From JAFEDN01 sp963818985 (GTDB lineage: Bacteria; Pseudomonadota; Gammaproteobacteria; Coxiellales; Coxiellaceae), in contig CAWFUJ010000011.1 of NCBI GenBank assembly GCA_963818985.1, forward strand, positions 1 through 47,951: a stretch of 47,951 nucleotides of DNA. The letters run 5' to 3'. The position numbers and the translations under genes were made by a program. Shown piece after piece: positions 8,572 to 16,435 of the stretch. The notes under the pieces were generated by a model that saw nothing but the letters and a program-made list of their open reading frames with translations, searched no databases and was not told where the DNA came from. The first letter of the stretch is position 1. Every line of letters begins with the position of its first letter.

Positions 8572-9980
8572 GACTCACTTGATTGATAACGTGTTTGTAA
8601 ATAATTAAAAACCGCACGTAATGCATTCATTTCAGCACCCACCCAACGACCTGGCAATTTTTCAGAATTCCATGCGCTCATATCGAAGTGAGCCCAAGGG
8701 ACCAATTTAGGCACAAACTGCTTTAGGTACAAAGCTGCAGTGATCGCTCCTGCATGAGAAACTAACGCTGCATTCGCAAAGTCAGCCACTTCACTTTTTA
8801 AATAACGCTCATATGGTTGATATAAGGGCATTGACCACAATGGATCAAAGCTTTGTTCGGCAGCCAAAAGCAATCCTTGGGTTAAAGCCAAATTATTACT
8901 AAAAAAAGCTGGAATTTCTGGACCAAGCGCCACTCGGGCCGCTCCCGTTAATGTGCTGAAATCCAATAACAGGTCAAGCTGTTCTTCATCAGCGGCGGCA
9001 GAAAGCGCATCACATAATACTAAACGGCCTTCAGCATCGGTATTGGTCACTTCCACGGTAATACCAGCTCGCGTTATGATGACGTCTCCAGGCCGGTAGC
9101 TATTGCCAGACAACATATTTTCTGCCGCTGGTATTAACACCCGTAAACAGACCGGTAATTCTTGGGTTATAATCATGCGCGCTAAACCTAATACATGTGC
9201 TGCCCCAGCCATATCTTTCTTCATGGTCAACATGCCGTCACTACTTTTTAAATTTAAACCGCCGCTATCAAAACAAATGCCTTTCCCTACTAGTGTGACT
9301 TTAGGCGCATTTTTATCTCCCCAGCGCAAATCAATCAGTCGTGGCTTACGATTACTAGCGCGGCCCACCATATAGATGGTCGGATAATTTGCTTTTAGCA
9401 AATCCTCACCGACAATCATATTGACTTGACATTTATAAGATTTACCAAATTCTAAAGCAACATTAGCTAAGGTTTCTGGACTCATATCTTCGGTGGGGGT
9501 GTTAATTAAATCTCGCACCCAGTAAATACTTGTCACCCACTGTTCACATAAATTCGCATTCGCATTAGCGGGGATTAATAATTGAGGTTTTGGTAAAACT
9601 ATTTTTTGAGTACGTTTATATCGATTAAAACTATAGCATCCCGAGCCCCATGCAAAAAGAGCTCGATGCCATTGCTCTTGATCTGGCCATTCATTCACAT
9701 CCATATCTAAGTAATATTTTCCTTCAGGGACACGCATGGCTAAATCACCAAAAGCCCAAAAATCATGAATGGTGCTTAAAGCAACTAATACTAAAGCTAA
9801 ACCTCCCTTTTCATTAGGCACTAGACATGCGGTACCAGGATCCGCAATAAAACGTGTGATTTGAACCCAGCGTTTGACATGCTCGCTTTGAGTGGCCAAC
9901 CATTTTTCTAAATTATTTTTTAGCAGCGGCTTTATAGGCACCATTTGTGGATCTGGAGATGAGATAAAGCATTTCAACAT
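8568..9980 (-). CDS. M17 family leucyl aminopeptidase
   Basis: This 470-aa protein is a cytosolic two-metal aminopeptidase of the PepA/PepB family. The metal ligands are visible: VGKGICFDSGG with Lys233 and Asp238, KKDMAGAAHV with Asp256, and the signature NTDAEGRL at 313-320 with Asp315 and Glu317. The N-terminal domain is divergent and shorter than in E. coli PepA (503 aa), so I give no symbol. ATG 9980 is preceded by AGGA at 9988-9991 (complement). It is the first gene of the fad operon, an uncommon partner for beta-oxidation genes; shared use of host-derived peptides and fatty acids is only a guess. Confidence 0.9.
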   Translation of the reverse strand: MLKCFISSPDPQMVPIKPLLKNNLEKWLATQSEHVKRWVQITRFIADPGTACLVPNEKGGLALVLVALSTIHDFWAFGDLAMRVPEGKYYLDMDVNEWPDQEQWHRALFAWGSGCYSFNRYKRTQKIVLPKPQLLIPANANANLCEQWVTSIYWVRDLINTPTEDMSPETLANVALEFGKSYKCQVNMIVGEDLLKANYPTIYMVGRASNRKPRLIDLRWGDKNAPKVTLVGKGICFDSGGLNLKSSDGMLTMKKDMAGAAHVLGLARMIITQELPVCLRVLIPAAENMLSGNSYRPGDVIITRAGITVEVTNTDAEGRLVLCDALSAAADEEQLDLLLDFSTLTGAARVALGPEIPAFFSNNLALTQGLLLAAEQSFDPLWSMPLYQPYERYLKSEVADFANAALVSHAGAITAALYLKQFVPKLVPWAHFDMSAWNSEKLPGRWVGAEMNALRAVFNYLQTRYQSSES

Positions 9981-10011
9981 AATAAAATCCTGGTGGGTGA
10001 TAATTATAAGG

Positions 10012-10040
10012 ATTATCGCACGTCAACCAGCTAAAACCAA
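10012..10040 (-). promoter_or_regulatory. Candidate sigma-70 promoter of the pepA-like/fad operon
   Basis: Read on the minus strand: -35 TTGGTT (10040-10035), a 17-base spacer ending in TGC, and -10 GATAAT (10017-10012), giving an extended -10 TGNGATAAT. The start codon is 32 bases beyond the -10 box. An overlapping TATAAT lies just downstream, but has no -35 at the right distance. No FadR operator was recognised. Confidence 0.5.
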
Positions 10041-10081
10041 TGTTACAAAGAAAGCAGCCTAGAAGTCTTATGTGGATCAAA

Positions 10082-10345
10082 TCACCTCCGGCAATATTGA
10101 TCTTTGATTTCCGGAAGATAAGCTAATAGGTAACAAGCCGTTAATTCTCCTACTCGTGGAATAGAGGTCAGTAAGTCTAAAACACTTCGTTGAGAAGCTT
10201 CATGGGCGTATTTTTTCAGTTGCTTTTCGATTGTATTAATTTCCTGGTCAAGCCAACGTATATGCTTTTTAATGGAACGAGTAATGGCCGGTAAATACTC
10301 CTTATCAAGGCGATTATTTTCTCTATTTTTTAGCAGTTCCTTGAG
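10082..10345 (-). pseudogene. Remnant of an IS110-family transposase (C-terminal part)
   Basis: On the minus strand an open stretch of 87 codons reads LKELLKNRENNRLDKEYLPA, then a helical segment, then LLTSIPRVGELTACYLLAYL. The latter is the helix-hairpin-helix-like signature of the C-terminal transposase_20 domain of IS110/IS116/IS902 elements (usual form IPGVG..TA). No start codon with a binding site, no RuvC-like DEDD catalytic domain and no C-terminal end are left; an in-frame stop lies at 10346-10348. It is a decayed fragment next to other IS debris. The rest of 9981-10611 holds only this, the promoter, and the IS end described next. Confidence 0.65.
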
Positions 10346-10395
10346 TTAGGGATTTTCTTGAGAGTCATTATCACTTTCTACTCTCAGAGGTACTG

Positions 10396-10470
10396 AAAAC
10401 AATCTCTTGTGCTAGGTGGGGGACATTATCACTTTGGAAATTGAAGGAACATTTTAATTTTGGATTGACA
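10396..10470 (+). repeat. 75-bp IS end, copy A (solo)
   Basis: This stretch matches 12601-12675 at 71 of 75 positions and in the same direction. It contains the paired motifs GGGACATTATCACTTTGGAAA and ACATTTTAATTTTGGATTGACA (each shown with under 23 bases of context), which look like tandem transposase-binding sites at the end of an insertion sequence. No transposase is left beside this copy. Together with copy B it brackets the F-box gene and mtnN remnant. Confidence 0.75.
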
Positions 10471-10485
10471 AAGATACGTAAACGC

Positions 10486-10514
10486 TTGACTCAAGCTTCT
10501 AATTGTTGTATATT
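10486..10514 (+). promoter_or_regulatory. Strong candidate sigma-70 promoter of the F-box gene
   Basis: TTGACT at 10486-10491, a 17-base spacer, and TATATT at 10509-10514. Expected transcription start is near 10521, leaving an AT-rich leader of about 90 bases before the ATG at 10612. It begins only 16 bases beyond the IS end of copy A, so the insertion may have helped to create or disturb this promoter. Confidence 0.6.
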
Positions 10515-10611
10515 ATTTACTCAATTAGCGTGCGTTTAGCCGTTAATGTTTAGTAGGCGCGTTTAAGTATTTAAATAATATATAGAAAAAAAAGTAAATT
10601 AGGTATAAATT

Positions 10612-11775
10612 ATGAAAAAAAACACTTTGTCCAGGCTGCCAGAAGATTCAGTAATGCAAATAATTTTATTTTTATCTACACCTACCCTGATACAATTACT
10701 GAATCGAAGCTTTCGTAATCAAAGTCAACAAAACCAATATTGGAAGCGTCTAATTCGCGAGCATTTTTCTACATTTGCTACTCCTGATCAGCTTGCTGAA
10801 GAAAAGGTGCCATCCTTGAAAAAAATTTATTGTATACTAGCGCTTTTTACCAAATCACCCACCCCGCAAGCATTAGTACAAACAGAGTTGGATACTTTTC
10901 TTGGGCCGAATTCCGAGGAAACTATCAATTGTTTTCCCTGGGCATGCTATATCCAAGGTGTTCTTTTACTAAGGAGCAAAAATGTTTCAGATAACAAAAG
11001 AGCTCATCCCTTGCTTAAAAGTGCAGTTGAAAATAAGTTTCCTGGGCCATCAGCACGAACAACGCTCGCCTTAGCTTACCGAAGAACTTTTTCAGATACC
11101 AATGAACCATACCGATTATTACTCGAATCTGCCTTTGAAGTTGACAAACATTCCCAAATAGCTGGGGAGCTGGGTAGAATTTTTGAATTCAAGTTGAAAA
11201 GTACAAGTGATGAAAATTTAAAAAATTCTTTCAGACAATCTGCAATAAAATGGTATGAAAATGCTCTCGATTTACTGAAAGATGAAAGAAAAAAGGAGAT
11301 AAGTAGTTCAATGCTAAAAGCAGAAATTATTTATGCATTAAATGATCTACATGTCCCTGGCTCTGAGGGGCTTTTCAATGTTCTGAACAAGCATGGTCTA
11401 TATAATGCCATATATGATCGATATGAGGATTTTACAGAAAATAAAGTCATCACCAGCTCCAGAAAAGAATTACACGATACATGGCTTAATGAAATGCGTG
11501 AAACCAAAGATGTTACTAGTAAACAACTGTGTGCCGAGGAATTGTTAAAGATGTACCAAAAGTATTTGGCAGGGCCCACAGATAAAGCCCTATTTGACTA
11601 TTTTAATGTTTCGCAAATAAAGGCTTTAGAGAAGGAATGTTGTGATATTTTAGGTAAGCTGACGATGGAAGAGGGTCGCGCCGAATTCAATAAAAATCGT
11701 GTTTTTCAACAGCAGTCTGGACCCCCAACACCTTCGACTCCATCTCCATCTGAAGATAAATGCTTAATCAGGTAG
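10612..11775 (+). CDS. Candidate F-box effector with C-terminal CaaX-like tail
   Basis: The 387-aa protein starts with an F-box-like region: LPEDSVMQIILFLS at residues 9-22, then TLIQLLNRSFRN and YWKRLIREHF at about 43-52. This follows the eukaryotic F-box pattern LPxE..xxIxxxL....L..LxxV....W...., the surface that binds Skp1 in SCF ubiquitin ligases. Residues 110-310 are helical and resemble degenerate TPR or Sel1-type repeats. A Pro/Ser-rich stretch precedes the last four residues, CLIR, a Cys-aliphatic-aliphatic-X end. Legionella AnkB joins an F-box to a CaaX box (CVLC), so the layout is suggestive, though Arg as X is unusual. ATG 10612 has a weak AGG nine bases upstream. No signal peptide; delivery by a type IV secretion system is inference. 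Confidence 0.6.
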   Translation: MKKNTLSRLPEDSVMQIILFLSTPTLIQLLNRSFRNQSQQNQYWKRLIREHFSTFATPDQLAEEKVPSLKKIYCILALFTKSPTPQALVQTELDTFLGPNSEETINCFPWACYIQGVLLLRSKNVSDNKRAHPLLKSAVENKFPGPSARTTLALAYRRTFSDTNEPYRLLLESAFEVDKHSQIAGELGRIFEFKLKSTSDENLKNSFRQSAIKWYENALDLLKDERKKEISSSMLKAEIIYALNDLHVPGSEGLFNVLNKHGLYNAIYDRYEDFTENKVITSSRKELHDTWLNEMRETKDVTSKQLCAEELLKMYQKYLAGPTDKALFDYFNVSQIKALEKECCDILGKLTMEEGRAEFNKNRVFQQQSGPPTPSTPSPSEDKCLIR

Positions 11776-12057
11776 AGATTGGCAATTTGATTAATAAATT
11801 TTGGAAAATCAATTGCAGCGGAATGATTGGCCAAATCAGATATGGTTCGAATCACTATAAAATGGAATTCCGAAGTCACTGCAAACCTGTGCCACCGCTG
11901 CTCCTTCCATTTCTACAGCCGCAGTATTAGGTTGATCAGCTAAAATAGCTGCGGTTTTCAAAGCATCTGCTATAAATTGATCTCCGCTGGCAATACAATC
12001 TACTGTATACTTCAGTTTAGTAATCTTAAATTCTTCCAAGTATTTTTCGGATGCCAT
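11706..12057 (-). pseudogene. mtnN: Broken 5'-methylthioadenosine/S-adenosylhomocysteine nucleosidase
   Basis: The minus strand encodes the second half of an MTA/SAH nucleosidase (Pfs): CIASGDQFIADALK, then AVEMEGAAVAQVC with the nucleoside-binding Met-Glu, then FGIPF. One extra T at about 11857-11862 shifts the frame. After it the sequence continues as IVIRTISDLANHSAAIDF, which contains the catalytic Asp of the SDxA motif. The N-terminal half is missing: at about 12057 the gene runs into an IS end. The extended frame ends at a stop at 11706-11708, inside the tail of the F-box gene on the other strand. The enzyme salvages toxic nucleosides; a working copy may lie elsewhere. Confidence 0.8.
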
Positions 12058-12675
12058 CCCAAAGTGATAATGTCCCCCTGAATCCAAAATAAAAATGTCC
12101 CCCATTGTTACGGGAATTAGCGGTGAGAATAAAACCTAAAGACAAGGTGATGGTACGTCAACATTTAGATAAAAGCCTGTCGGTCTGGTACAAAGAAAAT
12201 CGCGTGATGGTGGAAGAGATTAAGCACGTTGCTAAAAAAACAGCGGCGACGAAATCATCCGAAGGTGGATATAATACAACCCGGCGCAGTGAGTATTCGC
12301 GATGCAACAAATGGAAAACACCGTGGAGCCAATATAATCCTTACTGGTTGAAAGGCGACAGCGCCCATCCGGCGATACGTGTCGGGGCAAAAAAAAGAGT
12401 GCGACAAGATAAATCCACTATGTTTTCCGCGGCGACGGTGGATAGCGGTGGATAACATCCCTATTGCCTACACGCTACCCACCGTCTCTCATGACTAAGA
12501 CGCTCAACGGTGGATAACTCGCTACTCTTCGCCCTCCTGGCGAAGGGCTTCACGCGAGTTACCCACCGCTTCGCTTCATAACAAGATTATTTAAAAAAAC
12601 AAAACAATCTCTTGTGCTAGGCGGGAGACATTATCACTTTGGAAATTGAGGGGACATTTTAATTTTGGATTGACA
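12055..12675 (+). mobile_element. Internally deleted insertion sequence with both ends (copy B at right)
   Basis: The left end (12057-12105) carries the motifs CCAAAGTGATAATGTCCCC and ATCCAAAATAAAAATGTCCC. The right end (12601-12675) carries their inverse. Between them, 12105-12230 encodes RELAVRIKPKDKVMVRQHL and LSVWYKENRVM, which look like the C-terminal tail of an ISNCY/IS1202-type or IS481-like transposase (the xVxxHLDxSLxxxY segment). The catalytic part is deleted. From 12440 to 12570 the DNA is structured: a nested inverted repeat 12509-12522/12554-12567 (one mismatch) encloses the hairpin CTTCGCC/GGCGAAG (12527-12545), and the sequence GGTGGATA recurs. The nominal frame 12105-12455 is not a gene. 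Confidence 0.65.
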
Positions 12676-12691
12676 GAATCAATACCTGAAG

Positions 12692-12720
12692 TTGACATAT
12701 CTGGCAATTTATCGTATTAT
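12692..12720 (+). promoter_or_regulatory. Strong candidate promoter of the AbiE-type operon
   Basis: A consensus -35 TTGACA (12692-12697), a 17-base spacer and -10 TATTAT (12715-12720). The predicted start near 12727 coincides with the ribosome-binding site AGGAGG (12727-12732), so the leader would be only about 15 bases. The promoter begins 17 bases outside the IS right end. Confidence 0.65.
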
Positions 12721-12741
12721 TATTCTAGGAGGATCGGTCCA

Positions 12742-13503
12742 ATGGAACAGGAAAGATTAAGAAAAGTTGTGGAACAATTTCATCTCTTATTTTTAAACCA
12801 GTTGGGACAAAAGCTGGACAAACGGCTTTATGCTTTAAAAGGCGGATGTAACTTAAGATTCTATTTTAATAGCATTCGTTATTCGGAAGATATAGATATC
12901 GATGTACAAACCATCGCCCCCCTTACTTTACGCAATAAAGTGAATCAAATTTTAAATGCCGACTCATTTCAGCGGATATTGGCCATTCGGGGTATTATTT
13001 TACGGAAACATTCGCAGCCAAAGCAGACCGAAACCACCCAACGCTGGAAACTGGATTTAGGGTTACCGAATTCGGCAGTGATGATTAATACCAGCATAGA
13101 GTTTTCGCGGCGTGAACAAATTGAAACAGCACTCTTTGAATCTGTGCAAACAGAAATTATTCAACATTATCACTTAATGCCAATATTATCGAGTCACTAT
13201 CCTGCTACGATGGCCTTTCAACAAAAAATCCGTGCTCTGGTATTTAGACAGCAAACTCAGGCGCGTGACGTTTTTGATTTATATATTTTACTTGGAAGGA
13301 GCGATTTAAATTTGAAGGAAATACCCACTGAAATAAAATCTTTATTCCAACAAGCCCAGACTCAGGCAATGAGTCTAAATTTCACGGATTTTAAAGGCCA
13401 GGTTTTAGCTTATTTACCATTGGAATATCAGCAGCAATACGATGATCCCCAGATTTGGGATATGATTGTCTTAAATATATGCGACGCCATGGGTGAGGGA
13501 TAA
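12742..13503 (+). CDS. abiEii: AbiEii/AbiGii-type nucleotidyltransferase toxin
   Basis: The 253-aa protein belongs to the AbiEii toxin family (COG2253), nucleotidyltransferase-fold toxins of type IV toxin-antitoxin and phage-abortive systems. Motif I is LKGGCNLRFYF (residues 32-42) and the metal-binding motif II is YSEDIDIDV (47-55). A further family signature, QARDVFDLYILLG, is near residue 200. I choose ATG 12742 because a perfect AGGAGG lies nine bases upstream; the open frame extends back to 12646, but those codons come from the IS end. The toxin is followed two bases later by its putative antitoxin, the reverse of the usual abiEi-abiEii order. Confidence 0.82.
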   Translation: MEQERLRKVVEQFHLLFLNQLGQKLDKRLYALKGGCNLRFYFNSIRYSEDIDIDVQTIAPLTLRNKVNQILNADSFQRILAIRGIILRKHSQPKQTETTQRWKLDLGLPNSAVMINTSIEFSRREQIETALFESVQTEIIQHYHLMPILSSHYPATMAFQQKIRALVFRQQTQARDVFDLYILLGRSDLNLKEIPTEIKSLFQQAQTQAMSLNFTDFKGQVLAYLPLEYQQQYDDPQIWDMIVLNICDAMGEG

Positions 13504-13504
13504 A

Positions 13505-14122
13505 ATGCAAATAGTAGAAGTTTTACAAAAATTAAAACAATTAAATCAACCCTGCATTCAAACTCGCGATGTCGCGGCTTTTTTAAATATAAACACTGCG
13601 CATGCCAGCAAAATACTGCGACGTTTATCTAAATATAACCATCTTGTTCATATCCATAGAGGCTTATGGGCTTTTCCAGAAAAATTAGATCCATTGCAAT
13701 TGCCGGAGTATTTAACCATACCTTGTCCAAGCTATATTTCGCTACAAACCGCACTTTATCATCACGGCATGATTTCTCAATTACCTACGATAATTTATGC
13801 CGTCTCATTAGCCAGAACAAAAGTATTTTCTACTCCATTGGCCGAAGTATCCATTCATCACCTGGAAGAAAATTTTTTCTTTGGTTTTAAATTATTGCCA
13901 GGAACTCTTATCAAAATGGCCACACCCGAAAAAACGCTCATTGATATTATTTACTTAAGTGCCGCAAAAAGCCGCTTGTTTCGCTCTTTACCTGAAGTCG
14001 AATTACCTAAGAATTTTAATTTAAACACCGCCCAATCAATTATTTCCCATATTGTCTCGCCGCGCCGGCGCGTTATGGTCAAAAACCGCTTTGAGAAATT
14101 CCTTGAAAAAACCATGGCATGA
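13505..14122 (+). CDS. abiEi: AbiEi-type antitoxin / transcriptional regulator
   Basis: The 205-aa protein looks like the AbiEi antitoxin family (COG5340). The N-terminal 60 residues form a winged helix-turn-helix (TRDVAAFLNI..AHASKILRRLSKYNHLVHIHRGLWAF). The C-terminal domain has SYISLQTALYHHGMISQLP and the conserved IKMATPEKTLIDIIYL. AbiEi proteins repress their own operon and block the toxin without a protein-protein inhibitor complex. ATG 13505 is preceded by GAGGGA five bases upstream; an alternative GTG at 13493 would overlap the toxin gene. Toxin and antitoxin form one operon read from the promoter at 12692. Confidence 0.8.
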   Translation: MQIVEVLQKLKQLNQPCIQTRDVAAFLNINTAHASKILRRLSKYNHLVHIHRGLWAFPEKLDPLQLPEYLTIPCPSYISLQTALYHHGMISQLPTIIYAVSLARTKVFSTPLAEVSIHHLEENFFFGFKLLPGTLIKMATPEKTLIDIIYLSAAKSRLFRSLPEVELPKNFNLNTAQSIISHIVSPRRRVMVKNRFEKFLEKTMA

Positions 14123-14240
14123 TTTGGCTTTAATCCACCTCCAGTACCCATGACATTAGACTCCTCTCCGCGTACTCTGTACTATATTCAGCAAGAATTG
14201 CAGATTTGCAAATAATTAAAAAGGCTGCCATAGTTTTTTT

Positions 14241-14894
14241 ATGATAAAAAAAATTCGCAATCGTATTGAAGCTGGGCAGATGTTGGCTAAAAAATTGCAA
14301 CATTTTGCTAGTCAAGATGGAGTCCTGGTTTTGGCATTACCACGCGGAGGTGTGCCGGTTGGTTACGAAATTGCTAAAGCACTTAAATTGCCTTTAGACA
14401 TATTTTTAGTGCGCAAATTAGGTGTGCCAGGACAAGAAGAGTTAGCTTTAGGCGCCATCGCCACTGGGAATGTGATCGTTTTTAATGAAGAGATTGTCCA
14501 AAGCTTGGCACTGAATCAAATCGACATAAATGAAATCATTGCCAAAGAACAACGTGTTTTAACCGAACGTAATCTAAAATATCGCGGAAATCAGAATCCA
14601 CCCGATATTAAAAATCGCACCGTTATTTTAGTTGATGATGGTATTGCCACGGGCGCCACCATACGTGCTGCTTTGAAAGCAATACGCAAATTAGGTTCTT
14701 TGAATATTATTATTGCTGTTCCAGTGGCTCCGCCCGATGTTTTGAATCAATTCAGCCAATTAGCAGACCAACTTATTTGTCTTGCCACGCCTTCTCCTTT
14801 CTTTGCTATTGGCAATTGGTACGAAGATTTTTCTCAAACCAGTGATGAGGAAGTTATCACTTTATTAGAAAAGGCCAAACGTGAACGCGATTAA
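14241..14894 (+). CDS. Phosphoribosyltransferase-family protein
   Basis: The 217-aa protein has the type I phosphoribosyltransferase fold: the early LALPRGGVPVGYEIA segment (residues 34-48), FLVRKLGVPGQEELALGAI, and the PRPP-binding loop VILVDDGIATGAT near residue 130. This subfamily is commonly found beside, or fused to, a dienelactone-hydrolase-like protein, as seen here; the substrate is not known. ATG 14241 lies at the start of the family's usual N-terminus (RxxAGxxLAxxL). It overlaps the next gene by 14 bases, so the two are translationally coupled. Confidence 0.85.
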   Translation: MIKKIRNRIEAGQMLAKKLQHFASQDGVLVLALPRGGVPVGYEIAKALKLPLDIFLVRKLGVPGQEELALGAIATGNVIVFNEEIVQSLALNQIDINEIIAKEQRVLTERNLKYRGNQNPPDIKNRTVILVDDGIATGATIRAALKAIRKLGSLNIIIAVPVAPPDVLNQFSQLADQLICLATPSPFFAIGNWYEDFSQTSDEEVITLLEKAKRERD

Positions 14895-15537
14895 TGGAAA
14901 AAAGAATGTTGAGATTCATTTACCTGATGATGTGACTTTATTTGGAGAGTTACAAACTTTAACTCGGCCATTGGGTATCGTTTTGTTTGCACATGGCAGC
15001 GGCAGTAGCCGGTTTAGTCCGCGCAATATAGCGGTAGCCAATGCACTGCATAAAGCTAATTTTGCCACTTTGCTTTTTGATTTATTAACCAATGAAGAAG
15101 AAAAAATTGACGAGTTTACACGTCAATATCGGTTTAATATTCCTTTGCTTGCAAATCGACTCAGCCTAGTAACCGAGTGGTTTCAAGAAGATAGTCATTT
15201 AAAAAATCTAGGGGTCAATTATTTTGGCGCCAGCACCGGCGCTGCCGCTGCACTGATCGCGGCTGCAAAACAAGGCAAAAAAATCAAAGCTGTGGTGTCG
15301 AGGGGCGGACGGCCAGACTTAGCAGGATCCAGTTTACCCCAAGTGATATCACCCACTTTACTGATTGTGGGTGAATTAGACACCGAAGTAATAGAATTAA
15401 ATAAACAAGCGCAATCACAATTATGCGTAGAAAATGCACTGAAAATTGTTCCGGGCGCCACTCATTTATTTGAAGAATCCGGCACATTAGAACAAGTGAT
15501 GACATTAGCCACCGACTGGTTTGTCCGTTTCGCTTAG
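14881..15537 (+). CDS. Alpha/beta hydrolase, dienelactone-hydrolase-like
   Basis: The 218-aa protein is a compact alpha/beta hydrolase. The oxyanion strand is VLFAHGSGSSRFSPRN. The nucleophile elbow is FGASTGAAAAL (Ser in G-A-S-T-G), the acid is in VGELDTEV and the histidine in GATHLFEE. Start is GTG 14881, inside the end of the phosphoribosyltransferase gene; no closer ATG fits the family length. The pair probably works together on a phosphoribosylated or related small molecule, but no substrate is established. Its stop codon overlaps that of rlmJ on the other strand. Confidence 0.82.
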   Translation: MNAINGKKNVEIHLPDDVTLFGELQTLTRPLGIVLFAHGSGSSRFSPRNIAVANALHKANFATLLFDLLTNEEEKIDEFTRQYRFNIPLLANRLSLVTEWFQEDSHLKNLGVNYFGASTGAAAALIAAAKQGKKIKAVVSRGGRPDLAGSSLPQVISPTLLIVGELDTEVIELNKQAQSQLCVENALKIVPGATHLFEESGTLEQVMTLATDWFVRFA

Positions 15538-16364
15538 TATTTAATTGACCAAGCCCCTTTACCATTGGGGCTAAATAACTTCCAAAGGTGTTCTAATAAA
15601 ATCTCCAACGATTCGCGCAACTTCCAAGGCGGGTTAACAATTAACAGTTTACATCCGACTAATCCCTTCTCTTGGATTTCTTCATTGCCGATGGAAAATT
15701 CAACAATAATATATTTTTTAATCGCATTTTGTTCGACAATTTCTAATAAATTCCAGCTGCGTTTTGTTGATATGGGATACCAGATCATATAAATACCATG
15801 GGCCCAACGCTTTAAACATTTTTGCATGACCTTATTAATCTTTTCATTTTCGTCTTCTTGTTCAAAGGGTGGATCTATTAACACAATACCTCTAGACTGA
15901 CTAGGGGGCAAAATAGCTGGCAAAAATTCGTAAGCATCACGACGGTGAATAAAGACATTGTTTTTTCCGCGAAAATTTTGTTTTAATGATTTATTTATTT
16001 CCGGATGAAATTCATTTAACAGCATATGATCACCACCCCGCAGCAATGAGTAAGCTAACATGGGTGAACCTGGATAGTACAACAAGCCATTTAAAGTTTG
16101 GTAAGGTTTTAGCGCTTGCAAATAAATACTCATACAATCGGGGTGCCGCCCTGGGAAATCAATGAGTCGCTGTACCCCTGCACATGCTTCACCTGTTTTC
16201 TCAGCTTGCATAGATTTAAGATCATAAAGCCCTGCTCCCGCATGAGAATCTATATAACAAAATGACGCCGGCTTTTGCCTTAAATAATCAATGATCAGAG
16301 TCAACACACTATGCTTTAATACTTCAGTAAAATTTCCCGCGTGATATATATGACGATAATTCAT
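15534..16364 (-). CDS. rlmJ: 23S rRNA (adenine2030-N6)-methyltransferase RlmJ
   Basis: The 276-aa protein begins MNYRHIYHAGNFTEVLKHSV, the characteristic RlmJ N-terminus (E. coli 280 aa, MLSYRHSFHAGNHADVLKH). The SAM-binding part includes YIDSHAGAGLYDL, and the catalytic motif is DPPFEQEDE. It methylates A2030 of 23S rRNA. The open frame continues upstream to 16544, but those codons run through the palindromic element at 16436-16594, so ATG 16364 is the true start. It converges with the hydrolase gene with a 4-base overlap of stop codons. Confidence 0.93.
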   Translation of the reverse strand: MNYRHIYHAGNFTEVLKHSVLTLIIDYLRQKPASFCYIDSHAGAGLYDLKSMQAEKTGEACAGVQRLIDFPGRHPDCMSIYLQALKPYQTLNGLLYYPGSPMLAYSLLRGGDHMLLNEFHPEINKSLKQNFRGKNNVFIHRRDAYEFLPAILPPSQSRGIVLIDPPFEQEDENEKINKVMQKCLKRWAHGIYMIWYPISTKRSWNLLEIVEQNAIKKYIIVEFSIGNEEIQEKGLVGCKLLIVNPPWKLRESLEILLEHLWKLFSPNGKGAWSIKY

Positions 16365-16435
16365 TATAAAATTCCGAAAAATCTTAGAATTTTTGGATTG
16401 CTTATTATAGATCAAAGTGCATTGACTAATCTCCA

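Noticed and set aside
12105..12455. 116-aa protein
   Set aside because: Only the first 40 codons resemble a transposase tail; the rest crosses the structured IS end. Treated as part of a deleted insertion sequence.
12440..12570. Recurring GGTGGATA units as a CRISPR or iteron array
   Set aside because: Only a few irregularly spaced copies in both orientations inside an IS end; no equal spacers and no cas or rep gene.
12646..12741. Longer N-terminus for the AbiEii-type toxin
   Set aside because: These codons come from the IS end and the promoter; the perfect AGGAGG and family start favour ATG 12742.
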